Assembly (NCBI GenBank): GCA_016209205.1 | Contig: JACQWQ010000062.1 | Location: 1 to 64,000, forward strand | DNA: 64,000 nt | Origin: Chloroflexota bacterium | Lineage (GTDB): Bacteria > Chloroflexota > Anaerolineae > UBA4142 > SHND01 | Direction of reading: 5' to 3' | In this document: positions 40,991 to 49,379 of the stretch, in pieces | How the letters are laid out: each line of letters begins with the position of its first letter | Numbering within the stretch: position 1 is the stretch's first letter | Position numbers and translations under genes: made by a program | The notes under the pieces: model-generated | What the model was told of the DNA's origin: nothing | The model's database searches: none | What the model saw: only the letters and a program-made list of their open reading frames with translations

Positions 40991-41527
40991 ATGAAGGAAA
41001 ATAGATTGAAATATCTGACGGCAAAAGAACGTCGGGCATTAAGAGAATATGTGGAACGTTTGCGCGCGGAATTTGGCGCGGACATCCAACGCGTGTTTTT
41101 GTATGGCTCGAAAGTGCGCGGCGATTTTGATGCCGAGTCAGATATTGATGTCTGCATCGTTGTGCGAAACTTGGACGCGCAGAAACGAAGAGCGTTAACC
41201 GCTCTGGGGATTGACATAGATCTCAAGCACAATGTTCTTTTAGGCGACTTTATCGTGGATGAGGCGCGTTTCGAATTGATGTCCAAATATCGAGAGCCGC
41301 TCTATCAAGCGTTGATGACAGAAGGAATCGAATTGTGGATGACGAAATCCAAACCCTCATCGCGAAAAAAATGGAACGCGCCCACGATGACCTCCGTTTC
41401 GCGCAAGCGCTCCAAGCCCAAGGCGGGTATCGCCAAGCCATTAGCCGCGCATACTATGCCATCTTTGCGGCAGCAAGCGCAGCGCTCCTCACCCAGGGCA
41501 TCACGCGCAAAAAACACTCGGGCGTAG
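40991..41527 (+). CDS. Nucleotidyltransferase (MntA-like antitoxin) with overlapping C-terminal extension
   Basis: Start set at ATG 40991 (MKENRLKYLTAKERRAL); an in-frame GTG at 40952 is an alternative. DIQRVFLYGSKVRGDFDAESDIDVCIVV is the GSx10DxD motif. The usual end of this family (EGIELWM) is reached at 41340, but the frame continues to 41527, adding ~60 basic residues that lie over the HEPN gene in another frame, so the normal stop seems lost. In split MNT/HEPN systems the NTase is the antitoxin that modifies the HEPN RNase. Confidence 0.82.
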   Translation: MKENRLKYLTAKERRALREYVERLRAEFGADIQRVFLYGSKVRGDFDAESDIDVCIVVRNLDAQKRRALTALGIDIDLKHNVLLGDFIVDEARFELMSKYREPLYQALMTEGIELWMTKSKPSSRKKWNAPTMTSVSRKRSKPKAGIAKPLAAHTMPSLRQQAQRSSPRASRAKNTRA

Positions 41528-41739
41528 AAGCGGCATTCAATCAGTACTTGGCGCATAAAGGACTTGTAGAACGGGAGTTAGCAGTAATCTATCGGGATGC
41601 CTTTAATGCGCGGCTCGATGCCGATTATTCGGACCTGGTTGAATTTAGCGAATCAAGGGGGCAGGAAGTCTTGGTAGACGCAAAAGAATTTGTGCTGCAT
41701 ATAGAGAACTTTTTGCGAGAGCAAGGCGTTCTCGATTGA
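41338..41739 (+). CDS. HEPN domain protein (HepT-like toxin)
   Basis: Start at ATG 41338 (MDDEIQTLIAKKMERAHDDL), with a GTG just before it. HEPN features: KMERAHDDLRFAQALQAQ, YRQAISRAYYAIFAAASAALL, HSGVEAAFNQYLAHKG, YRDAFNARLDADYSDLVEF. Its first ~190 bp overlap the NTase extension. The pair sits between the acyl-CoA dehydrogenase/MNT-HEPN block and pccB, and is flanked by a 16-bp direct repeat. Confidence 0.87.
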   Translation, partial: DDEIQTLIAKKMERAHDDLRFAQALQAQGGYRQAISRAYYAIFAAASAALLTQGITRKKHSGVEAAFNQYLAHKGLVERELAVIYRDAFNARLDADYSDLVEFSESRGQEVLVDAKEFVLHIENFLREQGVLD

Positions 41740-41755
41740 GCGGAGTAACTCATGT
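41740..41755 (+). repeat. Right copy of the 16-bp direct repeat, containing the pccB RBS and start
   Basis: GCGGAGTAACTCATGT; the GGAG and ATG (41752) serve the carboxylase beta gene. Partner copy at 40938-40953. Confidence 0.9.
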
Positions 41756-43290
41756 CTCTCGATGGAAACCTCTTGGAACTGCGCCAAATGCGCGAGCAAG
41801 CGCTGATGGGCGGCGGACAAAAACGCATTGATCAACAGCACGCCAAAGGCAAATACACCGCGCGCGAACGGATTGACCTTTTGCTCGACGAGGGCTCTTT
41901 CCAAGAACTCGGCGCCTTTGTGACGCAGCACCGCGCGGAGGAACAATCGTTTTACGGCGACGGTGTCGTGACGGGTTACGGTACGATTGAGGGACGCCTT
42001 GTCTATGTCTTTTCCCAAGATTTCACCGTCTTTGGCGGTTCCCTCGGCGAGGCCCATGCGGAAAAAATTGTGCGGTTGTTGGAGATGGCGATGAAAAATG
42101 GCGCGCCCCTTATCGGGCTGAATGATTCGGGCGGCGCGCGCATTCAAGAGGGCGTCGTTTCGCTCGGCGGTTACGCGGACATTTTCTTGCTCAATACGTT
42201 GGCAAGCGGCGTGATTCCCCAAATCAGTTCGATCATGGGACCGTGTGCGGGCGGCGCGGTGTATTCTCCCGCGCTGACCGATTTTACGGTCATGGTCAAA
42301 GATACGAGTTACATGTTCGTCACGGGTCCCGATGTCGTGCGCGCGGTGACGCACGAGGACGTTTCGCTCGAAACGCTTGGCGGCGCGATGGTACACAACA
42401 GTACGAGCGGCGTCGCGCATTTTGCCGCCAACAACGAAGAGGAAGCGGTGCACACGATTCGGGTGCTGCTTTCTTTTTTGCCGCAAAACAATGCCGAAGA
42501 TCCGCCGCGCCGCACGTCCACCGATTCGCCGCTGCGCGCCGATCCCGAACTCGACACCATCGTGCCCGACAATCCCAAAGAGCCGTACGACATGAAAGAA
42601 GTCATCAAGCGGATTGTGGACGACGGCGATTTTTTCGAGGTTCATGAGCATTTCGCACAAAACGTCATCGTCGGTTTCGCACGCATGAACGGACGCCCCA
42701 TCGGCATCGTCGCGCAGCAGCCCAGGGCGCTCGCGGGGGTATTGGACATTAACGCGTCGGTCAAGGGCGCGCGCTTTGTGCGCTTTTGCGATTGTTTCAA
42801 CGTGCCGCTTTTGACGCTCGAAGACGTGCCCGGTTTTCTCCCCGGCGTCGGACAGGAACACGGCGGCATCATTCGGCACGGCGCGAAATTGTTGTATGCG
42901 TACTGCGAAGCGACCGTGCCCAAGATCACGGTCATTACGCGCAAAGCGTACGGCGGCGCGTACTGTGTCATGAATTCCAAACACGTGCGCGGGGATTTGA
43001 ATTTTGCGTGGCCCACCGCAGAGATTGCCGTGATGGGCCCCGACGGCGCGGTGAACGTGATTTATCGCGATGAAATCGCCAAATCGTCCGACCCCGAAGC
43101 GACGCGCGCCAAACTGATTGCCGAGTATCGCGAAAAATTTTCGAACCCGTACGTCGCCGCCGCGCGGGGATATGTGGACGACGTGATCGAGCCGCGCTTG
43201 ACACGCGCGCGCGTGATTTCGGGTTTCGAGATGCTGCAAAATAAACGCGATTCGCTGCCGCCGAAAAAGCATGGGAATATCCCATTGTGA
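41752..43290 (+). CDS. pccB: Acyl-CoA (propionyl-CoA) carboxylase, carboxyltransferase subunit
   Basis: A 512-residue carboxyltransferase with both halves fused: [121 protein letters not shown] and [12 protein letters not shown]. The Asp near DVPGF, specific for propionyl-type substrates in known enzymes, fits propionyl-CoA carboxylase, though acetyl-CoA activity cannot be excluded. Works with the biotin carboxylase and BCCP genes downstream to make methylmalonyl-CoA. Confidence 0.92.
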   Translation: MSLDGNLLELRQMREQALMGGGQKRIDQQHAKGKYTARERIDLLLDEGSFQELGAFVTQHRAEEQSFYGDGVVTGYGTIEGRLVYVFSQDFTVFGGSLGEAHAEKIVRLLEMAMKNGAPLIGLNDSGGARIQEGVVSLGGYADIFLLNTLASGVIPQISSIMGPCAGGAVYSPALTDFTVMVKDTSYMFVTGPDVVRAVTHEDVSLETLGGAMVHNSTSGVAHFAANNEEEAVHTIRVLLSFLPQNNAEDPPRRTSTDSPLRADPELDTIVPDNPKEPYDMKEVIKRIVDDGDFFEVHEHFAQNVIVGFARMNGRPIGIVAQQPRALAGVLDINASVKGARFVRFCDCFNVPLLTLEDVPGFLPGVGQEHGGIIRHGAKLLYAYCEATVPKITVITRKAYGGAYCVMNSKHVRGDLNFAWPTAEIAVMGPDGAVNVIYRDEIAKSSDPEATRAKLIAEYREKFSNPYVAAARGYVDDVIEPRLTRARVISGFEMLQNKRDSLPPKKHGNIPL

Positions 43291-43370
43291 ATGAACAATG
43301 CACAATGGACAATGCACAACCATATTAGCGTCATTGTGCATTTGTCATTCGTCATTTGTCATTCGTCAAT
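43291..43370. repeat. ACAATGCACAATGG / CATTTGTCATTCGT short-period repeats
   Basis: Tandem AATGCACA words followed by GTCATTTGTCATTC words fill the space between pccB and the VOC gene; the two halves are imperfect reverse complements. Related to 27370-27400. Confidence 0.8.
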
Positions 43371-43847
43371 ATGAATTACCAAACTAGAATTGGACATGCA
43401 CATTTAAAAGTCCGTGACTTGGATCGCGCGACGGCGTTTTATACGCGCTTTTTTTCGCTGCAACTCGTCGAGCGCGTCGGCGACGCGTACGTGTTTTTGA
43501 GCGGCGGCGAATTTCATCACGAAGTCGCGCTGCAAAATGTCGGGGCGTATGCGCCGATACCGCCGCGCGAGGGCACGGGTTTGTATCACGTCGCGTTCGA
43601 AGTGCCCGACAAAGTTTCGTTCGCACAGGCATACAAAGCATTGACCGATGCGGGAATTAAAGTAGCAACGGTAGACCACTGCATCAGTTGGGCAATGTAT
43701 TTTGACGACCCCGATGGCAACGGCTTGGAAATTTATTGGGACGCGCGCAACGAGCCAGACGGGGTGCAGCATTGGCGCGGCATCAATTTGCCGTTAGAGC
43801 GCGATGATATTCTGACGGTGTTGGAAGAGGAGAAAAATCAAAGTTAG
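43371..43847 (+). CDS. VOC family metalloenzyme (dioxygenase/glyoxalase-like)
   Basis: Start at ATG 43371 (MNYQTRIGHAHLKVRDLDRATAFY). Two beta-alpha-beta-beta-beta modules with metal ligands expected at HAHLKV (His), GLYHVAFEV (His) and GLEIYWD (Glu). DPDGNGLEIYWD and DHCISWAMYFDDPDGNG are typical of catechol-2,3-dioxygenase-like VOC proteins. The substrate is unknown. Repeats on both sides separate it from the carboxylase genes. Confidence 0.83.
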   Translation: MNYQTRIGHAHLKVRDLDRATAFYTRFFSLQLVERVGDAYVFLSGGEFHHEVALQNVGAYAPIPPREGTGLYHVAFEVPDKVSFAQAYKALTDAGIKVATVDHCISWAMYFDDPDGNGLEIYWDARNEPDGVQHWRGINLPLERDDILTVLEEEKNQS

Positions 43848-44196
43848 AAATTGGAAATTCAAAATTAGAAATTCAAAACGCGGAGATGTCATTTCGAGAT
43901 GCCCAGCCCACGCGGGCTGCGTGACCTGCAGAAACTGTCTGTTGAACGGAGTGAAACATCTGGGACGAAGCATCTCTGGTTTGGCATAGAGATTCTGGCG
44001 ATGTGCGATGTAGGCGATGAAGTTCATCGCACATCGCCTACATCGCATGTCCCTTCAGAATGACAGTTGGAAGTTTCTGAGCAGCAGCCGTCTTTGCGAG
44101 AAATCTCTGCCCGTGCCAAACGAGATTTCTCACTCCGTTCGAAATGACATAGGTAACGCGAGTTTCTAATTTCCAATTTTGAATTTTGAATTTTGA
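43848..44196. mobile_element. MITE-like non-coding element with TGTCATTTCGA terminal inverted repeats
   Basis: TGTCATTTCGA (43889-43899) and TCGAAATGACA (44139-44149) bound a 261-bp segment without a credible gene. Inside, GATGTAGGCGATG and CATCGCCTACATC form a hairpin near 44005-44045. Outside, AATTCAAAATTAGAAATTC words on the left (43848-43880) and AATTTTGAATTTTGAATT words on the right (44164-44196) are inverted copies of one short-period family. The nested symmetry suggests a MITE; part of the TIR word also resembles the palindrome at 11266-11288. Confidence 0.7.
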
Positions 44197-45681
44197 ATGT
44201 TCAAAAAAATCCTCGTCGCCAATCGCGGCGAAATCGCCGTACGCATTTTACGCGCCTGTCGCGAGTTGGGCGTGGAAACCGTCGCGGTGTATTCGGATGC
44301 CGACCGCAACGCGCTGCACGTGCGTTACGCCGACGAAGCGTACAACATTGGGCCCGCGCCCGCGCGCGAAAGCTATCTGCGGATTGACCGCATCATCGAA
44401 ATCGCGTTGCGCGCCAAAGCGGATGCGATTCATCCCGGTTATGGTTTTCTTGCCGAGAACCCGCAGTTTGCGCGCGCGGTGACGGCTGCCGATATTGCGT
44501 TCATTGGGCCCCCGGCGAGCGCGATTCAGGCGATGGGCAACAAGGTCGCAGCGCGCAAATTGGCGATGCGCGTCGGCGCGCCAGTGATACCGGGCGTTTA
44601 CGATACGCTCGACGATTTTGCGATTGTGCAAGCGGCGGACGAAATCGGCTATCCGGTGATGATCAAAGCCGCGGCGGGCGGCGGCGGCAAAGGGATGCGG
44701 CGCGTAGATTCGAGCGACGCGATGTTGAGCAGTTTGGCGCGGGCGCACAGTGAAGCGGCTGCCGCGTTCGGCGACGATTCGGTGTATATTGAAAAGGCGC
44801 TGACGGGCGTGCGGCATATCGAATTTCAAATCCTCGCGGACAACAAAGGCAACGTCATTCATCTCGGCGAGCGCGAATGTTCGTTACAGCGGCGGCATCA
44901 AAAATTGGTCGAAGAAGCGCCGTCGGTAGTGGTGGACGAAAAAATGCGCGCGGCGATGGGCAGCGCGGCGGTCAACATTGCCAGGGCAGCAAATTATGTG
45001 AACGCGGGCACGTTGGAATTTTTAGTAGACAAGGATTCCAATTTCTATTTTTTGGAAATGAACACGCGTTTGCAGGTGGAACACCCGGTGACGGAATTGG
45101 TCACGGGCGTGGATATTGTCAAGGAACAAATTCGCATCGCGTCCGGACGCCCGCTCTCTTTGCGCCAAGAAAATATCATCATGCGCGGATGGGCGATAGA
45201 GTGTCGCGTGACCGCCGAAGACCCGTTCAATGGTTTCTTGCCCAGCACGGGCAAGATTACTAATTTGCAGGAACCGACGGGCCCCGGCGTACGTTTGGAG
45301 ACGGGCTTGTACGAGGGCATGGAAGTATCGCTCTTTTACGATCCGTTGATTGCAAAATTATGCGTGTGGGGCGAAACCCGCGCGGCGGCGATTGTCCGGA
45401 TGCGCCGCGCATTGTCCGAGTTTCAAATCATGGGTGTCTCGACCTCTATTCCGTTTCATCAGAAAATCATGGAGAGCACCAATTTTATCGGCGGGCATTT
45501 TGATACGCGCTTTGTCGAAGAAAAATTTGAAATGAAGCATGGCGGCTCGGAGGACAAGGAGCGTGTGGCGGCGCTGGTGGGCGCATTGCTGACGCACGAA
45601 CGCCGCCAAACCGCGCTGACGATTCCGCCGACGAACACGGTGAGCGGTAGCAGCTGGCGCAAACACGGTTGGAAAACGTAG
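44197..45681 (+). CDS. accC: Biotin carboxylase subunit of acyl-CoA carboxylase
   Basis: A 494-residue protein: KILVANRGEIAVRILRACRE, AIHPGYGFLAENPQFA, MIKAAAGGGGKGMRRV (ATP-grasp Gly loop near 160-170), IEFQILADNKGNVIHLGERECSLQRRHQKLVEEAPS, LEMNTRLQVEHPVTE (near 290, catalytic Glu/Arg). Carboxylates biotin on BCCP with ATP and bicarbonate. The last codons and TAG lie in the first copy of a 43-bp tandem repeat. It is the alpha-chain without BCCP, which is a separate gene downstream. Confidence 0.93.
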   Translation: MFKKILVANRGEIAVRILRACRELGVETVAVYSDADRNALHVRYADEAYNIGPAPARESYLRIDRIIEIALRAKADAIHPGYGFLAENPQFARAVTAADIAFIGPPASAIQAMGNKVAARKLAMRVGAPVIPGVYDTLDDFAIVQAADEIGYPVMIKAAAGGGGKGMRRVDSSDAMLSSLARAHSEAAAAFGDDSVYIEKALTGVRHIEFQILADNKGNVIHLGERECSLQRRHQKLVEEAPSVVVDEKMRAAMGSAAVNIARAANYVNAGTLEFLVDKDSNFYFLEMNTRLQVEHPVTELVTGVDIVKEQIRIASGRPLSLRQENIIMRGWAIECRVTAEDPFNGFLPSTGKITNLQEPTGPGVRLETGLYEGMEVSLFYDPLIAKLCVWGETRAAAIVRMRRALSEFQIMGVSTSIPFHQKIMESTNFIGGHFDTRFVEEKFEMKHGGSEDKERVAALVGALLTHERRQTALTIPPTNTVSGSSWRKHGWKT

Positions 45682-45836
45682 GGGCAACGGCTGGTCCTTG
45701 CCCGATTGCGGTTGGAAAACGTAGGGGCAACGGCTGGTCCTTGCCCGATTGCGGTTGGAAAACGTAGGGGCCGGCTGGTCCTTGCCCGATTGCGGTTGGA
45801 AAACGTAGGGGCAACGGCTTGTCCTTGCCCCGTCTT
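45667..45836. repeat. 43-bp tandem repeat (4 copies) seeded by the 3' end of accC
   Basis: GGTTGGAAAACGTAGGGGCA starts copies at 45667, 45710, 45753 and 45794 (the third is 2 bp shorter). Copy one contains the last codons (GWKT) and stop of accC. The second half of the unit, GTAGGGGCAACGGCTGGTCC, is the dispersed family also found at 9696. Confidence 0.94.
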
Positions 45837-45853
45837 TGCCCAACCCATACAGT

Positions 45854-46351
45854 ATGAAATACACAGTGCTCATTGGCGAACGGACGTATGAAATCAATCC
45901 GGACGCGAACCACACGGTAGAAATAAACGGCGAACCGCATCGCGTGGACTTTCGCAATATCGAAGGGTCCGCGTTCTATTCGATCTTGATTGACAATCGC
46001 TCGTGGCAAGCGTTGGTCAAACGCGAGGGCGATGAATATCGGATTTCGATTGACGGCGAAATGTACGTCGTCAATGTTCAAGACGAACGCACGCGCAAAA
46101 TCCAAAAGGGTTTGAGCAAAGGCGCGGCGGCGAGCGGAGAATTTGCGCTCAAAGCGCCGATGCCGGGCTTGGTGCGGAGTGTGCCCGTGCAAGTCGGACA
46201 GGAGGTGCCGCAAGGGCAGGGCTTGATCATTCTGGAAGCGATGAAGATGGAAAATGAATTGCGCGCGCCGCGCGCGGGGACTATCAAAGAGGTGCGTGTC
46301 AAGCCCGGCGATGCCGTCGAATTGGGACAAACATTGGTCGTCATGCTTTAA
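45854..46351 (+). CDS. accB: Biotin carboxyl carrier protein
   Basis: Start at ATG 45854 (MKYTVLIGERTYEINPD). The first ~85 residues form a beta-rich domain as in transcarboxylase/propionyl-CoA carboxylase carrier subunits (BT-like), then KAPMPGLVRSVPVQVGQEV and ILEAMKMENELRAP, with the biotinylated Lys near residue 131. It shuttles CO2 between the biotin carboxylase and pccB product. Separated from accC by the 43-bp repeat array. Confidence 0.93.
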   Translation: MKYTVLIGERTYEINPDANHTVEINGEPHRVDFRNIEGSAFYSILIDNRSWQALVKREGDEYRISIDGEMYVVNVQDERTRKIQKGLSKGAAASGEFALKAPMPGLVRSVPVQVGQEVPQGQGLIILEAMKMENELRAPRAGTIKEVRVKPGDAVELGQTLVVML

Positions 46352-46465
46352 GCGGTTTGGATTCCAAGAGCTGTACAAAAATTCCACGCATCCTACAAAG
46401 GAACGCGTACACGCAAAACATTCGTGGCGCGGATGATTCGGGTGGAAAACAAAAAGGAGGCAGCG

Positions 46466-47260
46466 ATGGCAGATAAAAAGCAAGTGGAGCAACAAAGCGA
46501 AAGTTTGTTGACAAAAGTGGCGGAAACGATTGGCGGCGCAGTCGGCACGGTGCAGGGCACGGCAGAAGTGGCGATGGAAACGGCAAAGGAAGCGACCGGC
46601 GCGGTCGTGGAAAAAGCCAAAGAAACAGCCGTCGGTGCGGGCGAAGCCGCGCAAGCCGGGGCGAGCGCAGTGGCTGAGAAAGCCAGCGGCATGGTCCAAG
46701 CCGCGCCCAAGGTCGCCAAGAGCGTCGCGACGGACGCGCGCGCGATGCAAAAGCAAATGGTCAAGGATGCGAAAAAGCAACTCGCCGCCGTTGAGAAATT
46801 GATGGCCAAAGAAATGGACGCGGCAAAGCAGCGCTGGGCGACCGCGACCAAGGCGCTCAAGAAAAGCGCCAAGACCGCGCAAGCGGAGACGGTTGATTCA
46901 CAGACCGTGCTCGTCGCCGACGCCAAAGCACAAATGGACGCCGCGCGCAAAGCCGCGGCGGTGCAAATCAGCGCCGCGCGCAAGCAAATTGCAGCGGCGG
47001 AACAGGCGCTCGCGTCCAAAGCCAAAGACACCTCCGCGGCGGCGCAAAAAATGTTGACGCAACAAGCCAAAGCCGCGCAGGCGCAAGCGGCGTCCGCGCA
47101 AAAAACCTTTAACGCGCAATTGAAAAACGTGCAAAAGCAAGTAGCACGGGTTGAAAAGGCCGCGGGCGCCAACGTCAGGGTCGTGCAGAAAAAGGCGAAA
47201 AAAGCGGCAAAAGCCGCGCAAAAAGGCGCGTCGAACGTCGTCAAAGCCGTGACGCAGTAA
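46466..47260 (+). CDS. Ala/Lys-rich coiled-coil protein
   Basis: Start at ATG 46466, with AAGGAGG 6 bp upstream. 264 residues composed mainly of Ala, Lys, Gln and Val in long helices. The front (MADKKQVEQQSESLLTKVAE, TIGGAVGTVQGTAEVAM) resembles amphipathic LEA/apolipoprotein-like 11-mer repeats; the back (AAGANVRVVQKKAKKAAKAA) is histone-H1-like and strongly basic. Possible DNA compaction or stress-protectant protein; no enzymatic motif. Composition this biased prevents a firm call. Confidence 0.65.
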   Translation: MADKKQVEQQSESLLTKVAETIGGAVGTVQGTAEVAMETAKEATGAVVEKAKETAVGAGEAAQAGASAVAEKASGMVQAAPKVAKSVATDARAMQKQMVKDAKKQLAAVEKLMAKEMDAAKQRWATATKALKKSAKTAQAETVDSQTVLVADAKAQMDAARKAAAVQISAARKQIAAAEQALASKAKDTSAAAQKMLTQQAKAAQAQAASAQKTFNAQLKNVQKQVARVEKAAGANVRVVQKKAKKAAKAAQKGASNVVKAVTQ

Positions 47261-47500
47261 AGTTGGCGATTGAAATCGCGTCAACGACTACACCCAGTCT
47301 GCCTGCGCAGACTGGATTGGTGAACGTGCGTAGGCACGTTTTGTGTTTGTGTTGGCGCGAATTGATTCGCCCGAACAGGGATTGATTGGAACGGGGCGGG
47401 GCGTGTATAATCACGTTGCCGCCTCGTTTCGATTTGGCGCGCGGGATTGGGAGCGAATGGAGATGGCGGGTTAAGTGGATTGAGCGAGGAGCGTGACGCG
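47261..47500. repeat. Cluster of three short hairpins
   Basis: CCAGTCTGCctgCGCAGACTGG (47294-47315), AACGTGCgtagGCACGTT (47323-47340) and GGCGCGAATtgATTCGCCC (47355-47373) follow each other between the coiled-coil gene and the DUF433 array. A GATTGAAATC word precedes them. They look like REP-type sequences; the first may also terminate the upstream gene. Confidence 0.65.
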
Positions 47501-48148
47501 ATGGAAAACGTGACCCTAGAGCAAATGGCGCGGGAACTCGAAACGCTGCAAGAACAGATCAAGTCTGTGCAAGAGAAACTGGACCGGATGACGCGGGGCT
47601 ATGCCGCCCCAATCTTTGCCACGGAGCACCCGTACGTGGTGCGTGTCCCGCGCGTGCAAGGCGGGCATCCCATCATCGAAGGCACAGGCAGAACCGTTCG
47701 CGGTGTGGTCGAACTCTCTCGCCAAATGACGCTGGAAGAGTTGCTCAAAGAATATGAGGGCTCGCTTACACCCGCGCAACTTTTCGACGCGCTAAGTTAC
47801 TACTATGACCATCCGGGGGAAATTGACCAGTATGTCGCGGAAAATAATGCGGCGCTGGGGCGAGGACCGCAGATTGAATTCCCAACGGATCATCCGCGTA
47901 TTTACAAGAATCCGCGCATCCATCGCGGTGAACCAATCATTCAGGGAACAAAGGTTACAGTTCGAAATATCATCGAGCAAACACGCGCGGGTTCGTCGCC
48001 CGAGGAAATCGTTGAGCAATACGCCCAACTTGAGCTCGCGCAAGTGTACGATGCGCTTGCCTACTATTATGACCATCCCGCCGAAATGGAACGATATCTT
48101 GGCAAAGAGGATGAACCGGCAGGGCAAACCCACCACGTCTCTTCATAG
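47501..48148 (+). CDS. Double-DUF433 antitoxin-like protein with N-terminal coiled coil (module 1)
   Basis: ATG at 47501 (MENVTLEQMARELETLQEQIKS), 215 residues. An N-terminal heptad coiled coil of ~30 residues is followed by two DUF433 (VapB45-type) domains: GGHPIIEGTGRTVRGVVEL...LFDALSYYYDHPGEIDQYV and GEPIIQGTKVTVRNIIEQ...VYDALAYYYDHPAEMERYL. DUF433 proteins are helix-turn-helix-like antitoxins of DUF5615/PIN-like toxins. It heads an array of six modules; the toxin frame begins at its end. Confidence 0.87.
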   Translation: MENVTLEQMARELETLQEQIKSVQEKLDRMTRGYAAPIFATEHPYVVRVPRVQGGHPIIEGTGRTVRGVVELSRQMTLEELLKEYEGSLTPAQLFDALSYYYDHPGEIDQYVAENNAALGRGPQIEFPTDHPRIYKNPRIHRGEPIIQGTKVTVRNIIEQTRAGSSPEEIVEQYAQLELAQVYDALAYYYDHPAEMERYLGKEDEPAGQTHHVSS

Positions 48149-48168
48149 CATTCTATCTGGATGCGGAT

Positions 48169-48507
48169 GTGGATCGCGATTTGGCAGCGGCAATTCGGGA
48201 GCAGGGATTTGATGCAATTTCTGCGCGGGAAATCGGGAATGATGAGTTGGAGGATTATGAACAACTGGAATTTGCGATTGCCGAACAACGCGCAATCCTG
48301 ACACATAACAGTCAACATTTTCGCCCGCTCTATGATGAATGCTGGAAAAAGAAACGAAACCATTGCGGGATTATCGTTTCAGAGCAATTGAATGTAGGCG
48401 TCCTGCTCCGGCGCATTCTCGTGTTATTCGATACTTTCTCGGCGGATGGATTGGTGAACATGTACTACGATTTGGGCGAGTTCAAACAAAAGTTTTGCAA
48501 AGAATGA
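48169..48507 (+). CDS. DUF5615 PIN-like toxin, start codon lost and stop shifted (module 1)
   Basis: Homology begins upstream of the first possible start: codons from 48136 read RLFIAFYLDADVDRDLAAAI, equivalent to the first residues of the other toxins, but the overlapping ATG/GTG present in modules 2, 4 and 5 is missing here. GTG 48169 would delete the first catalytic Asp. The body (REIGNDELEDYEQLEFAIAEQRAILTHNSQHF) is normal. The usual stop after LGEFK is CAA instead of TAA, so translation runs into the spacer (QKFCKE). Probably inactive or poorly expressed. Confidence 0.75.
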   Translation: MDRDLAAAIREQGFDAISAREIGNDELEDYEQLEFAIAEQRAILTHNSQHFRPLYDECWKKKRNHCGIIVSEQLNVGVLLRRILVLFDTFSADGLVNMYYDLGEFKQKFCKE

Positions 48508-48619
48508 CAGAATAACGAAAGCGGAAAGGAAAAGCGCAAGATGGAAACGAATGTAACCCTCGAACAAATGGCGCAAGAATTGGAACAAGCGCGTCGCGAA
48601 TTGCGCGAGGTGAAGGAAC
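48488..48619 (+). repeat. 132-bp identical segment shared with 51498-51629
   Basis: The leader and 5' coding part of module 2 (AAAGTTTTGCAAAGAATGAC onward) are base-for-base identical to those of module 6, 3010 bp downstream, while the rest of the genes differ. This points to recent duplication or gene conversion. Confidence 0.93.
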
Positions 48620-48987
48620 AATACGCGCACGCGGCAACCCAAAACGCGAACGCGCCTGTTCCAACTATGCCGCAGCCGCAAGAAGTATTAACAAAGAGTG
48701 GCACGCGCATCGAATATCCGACCGAACATCCACATATTTATACCAGCCCCGAAATGCATGGCGGTGAACCGACGATACGCGGCTCACGTATCACGGTTCG
48801 TTCGATTATTGAACGAATGAGAATCGGGCAAGATCCGTTAGCGATTCACAAAGCCCTCCCACATTTGGGTCTGGCGAAAATTTATGACGCGATTTCGTAC
48901 TATTACGATCATACTGCTGAGATTGACCAATACATTCGCGAAAACGAGGAGGCAATGTGGCGAGCAACGCACCGTGCCTCTACATAG
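48541..48987 (+). CDS. DUF433 antitoxin-like protein (module 2)
   Basis: 148 residues: METNVTLEQMAQELEQARRELREVKEQ coiled coil, a Pro/Gln linker, then DUF433 with HPHIYTSPEMHGGEPTIRGS, RITVRSIIERMRIG and IYDAISYYYDHTAEIDQYI. The toxin gene starts inside its last 31 bases. The first 80 bp and the leader are identical to module 6 (see repeat). Confidence 0.88.
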   Translation: METNVTLEQMAQELEQARRELREVKEQYAHAATQNANAPVPTMPQPQEVLTKSGTRIEYPTEHPHIYTSPEMHGGEPTIRGSRITVRSIIERMRIGQDPLAIHKALPHLGLAKIYDAISYYYDHTAEIDQYIRENEEAMWRATHRAST

Positions 48988-49328
48988 CGCTTTATACGGA
49001 TGAAGATATTGATGGTGAACTTGCCGCGCAAATCCGCGCGAACGGATACGATGCCATCTCAACGCCCGAGGTAAATAATCTGACGCTTTCTGATGAAATG
49101 CAAGTCGCTTTTGCAACAAGCCAACAACGCGCCATTTTGACGCACAATGCCAAGGATTTTGAACCTCTGTTCCGAGAGTACTTGCGTATAAAGAAAGAAC
49201 ACTATGGCATCATTATCTCGGATCAAATCGAGATTGGCGAACTGTTGCGACGTGTCCTGAATATGCTGGATCGTGTGGACGCGGAGCAGATGAAGAATAC
49301 ATTTCATCATTTGGGTGAGTTCAAATAG
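48957..49328 (+). CDS. DUF5615 PIN-like toxin (module 2)
   Basis: GTG start at 48957, 31 bp before the antitoxin stop, with GAGGAGG as ribosome-binding site inside antitoxin codons. 123 residues: LYIALYTDEDIDGELAAQIRANGYDAIS (acidic residues of a PIN-like site), AFATSQQRAILTHNAKDFEPL (N-D), HYGIIISDQI, VLNMLDRVDAEQMKNTFHHLGEFK. The fold predicts Mg-dependent RNA cleavage. Confidence 0.88.
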   Translation: MASNAPCLYIALYTDEDIDGELAAQIRANGYDAISTPEVNNLTLSDEMQVAFATSQQRAILTHNAKDFEPLFREYLRIKKEHYGIIISDQIEIGELLRRVLNMLDRVDAEQMKNTFHHLGEFK

Positions 49329-49379
49329 TAGTTTTGCCAAGAATGATAGAATGTCGAAGGCGGAAAGGAAGAGCACGTG

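Noticed and set aside
41653-43341. 562-codon minus-strand frame opposite pccB
   Set aside because: His/Arg-rich antisense shadow typical of GC-rich genes; the plus strand has a clear carboxyltransferase.
45485-46882. 465-codon minus-strand frame opposite accC/accB
   Set aside because: Antisense shadow running through the 43-bp repeats; composition is not protein-like.
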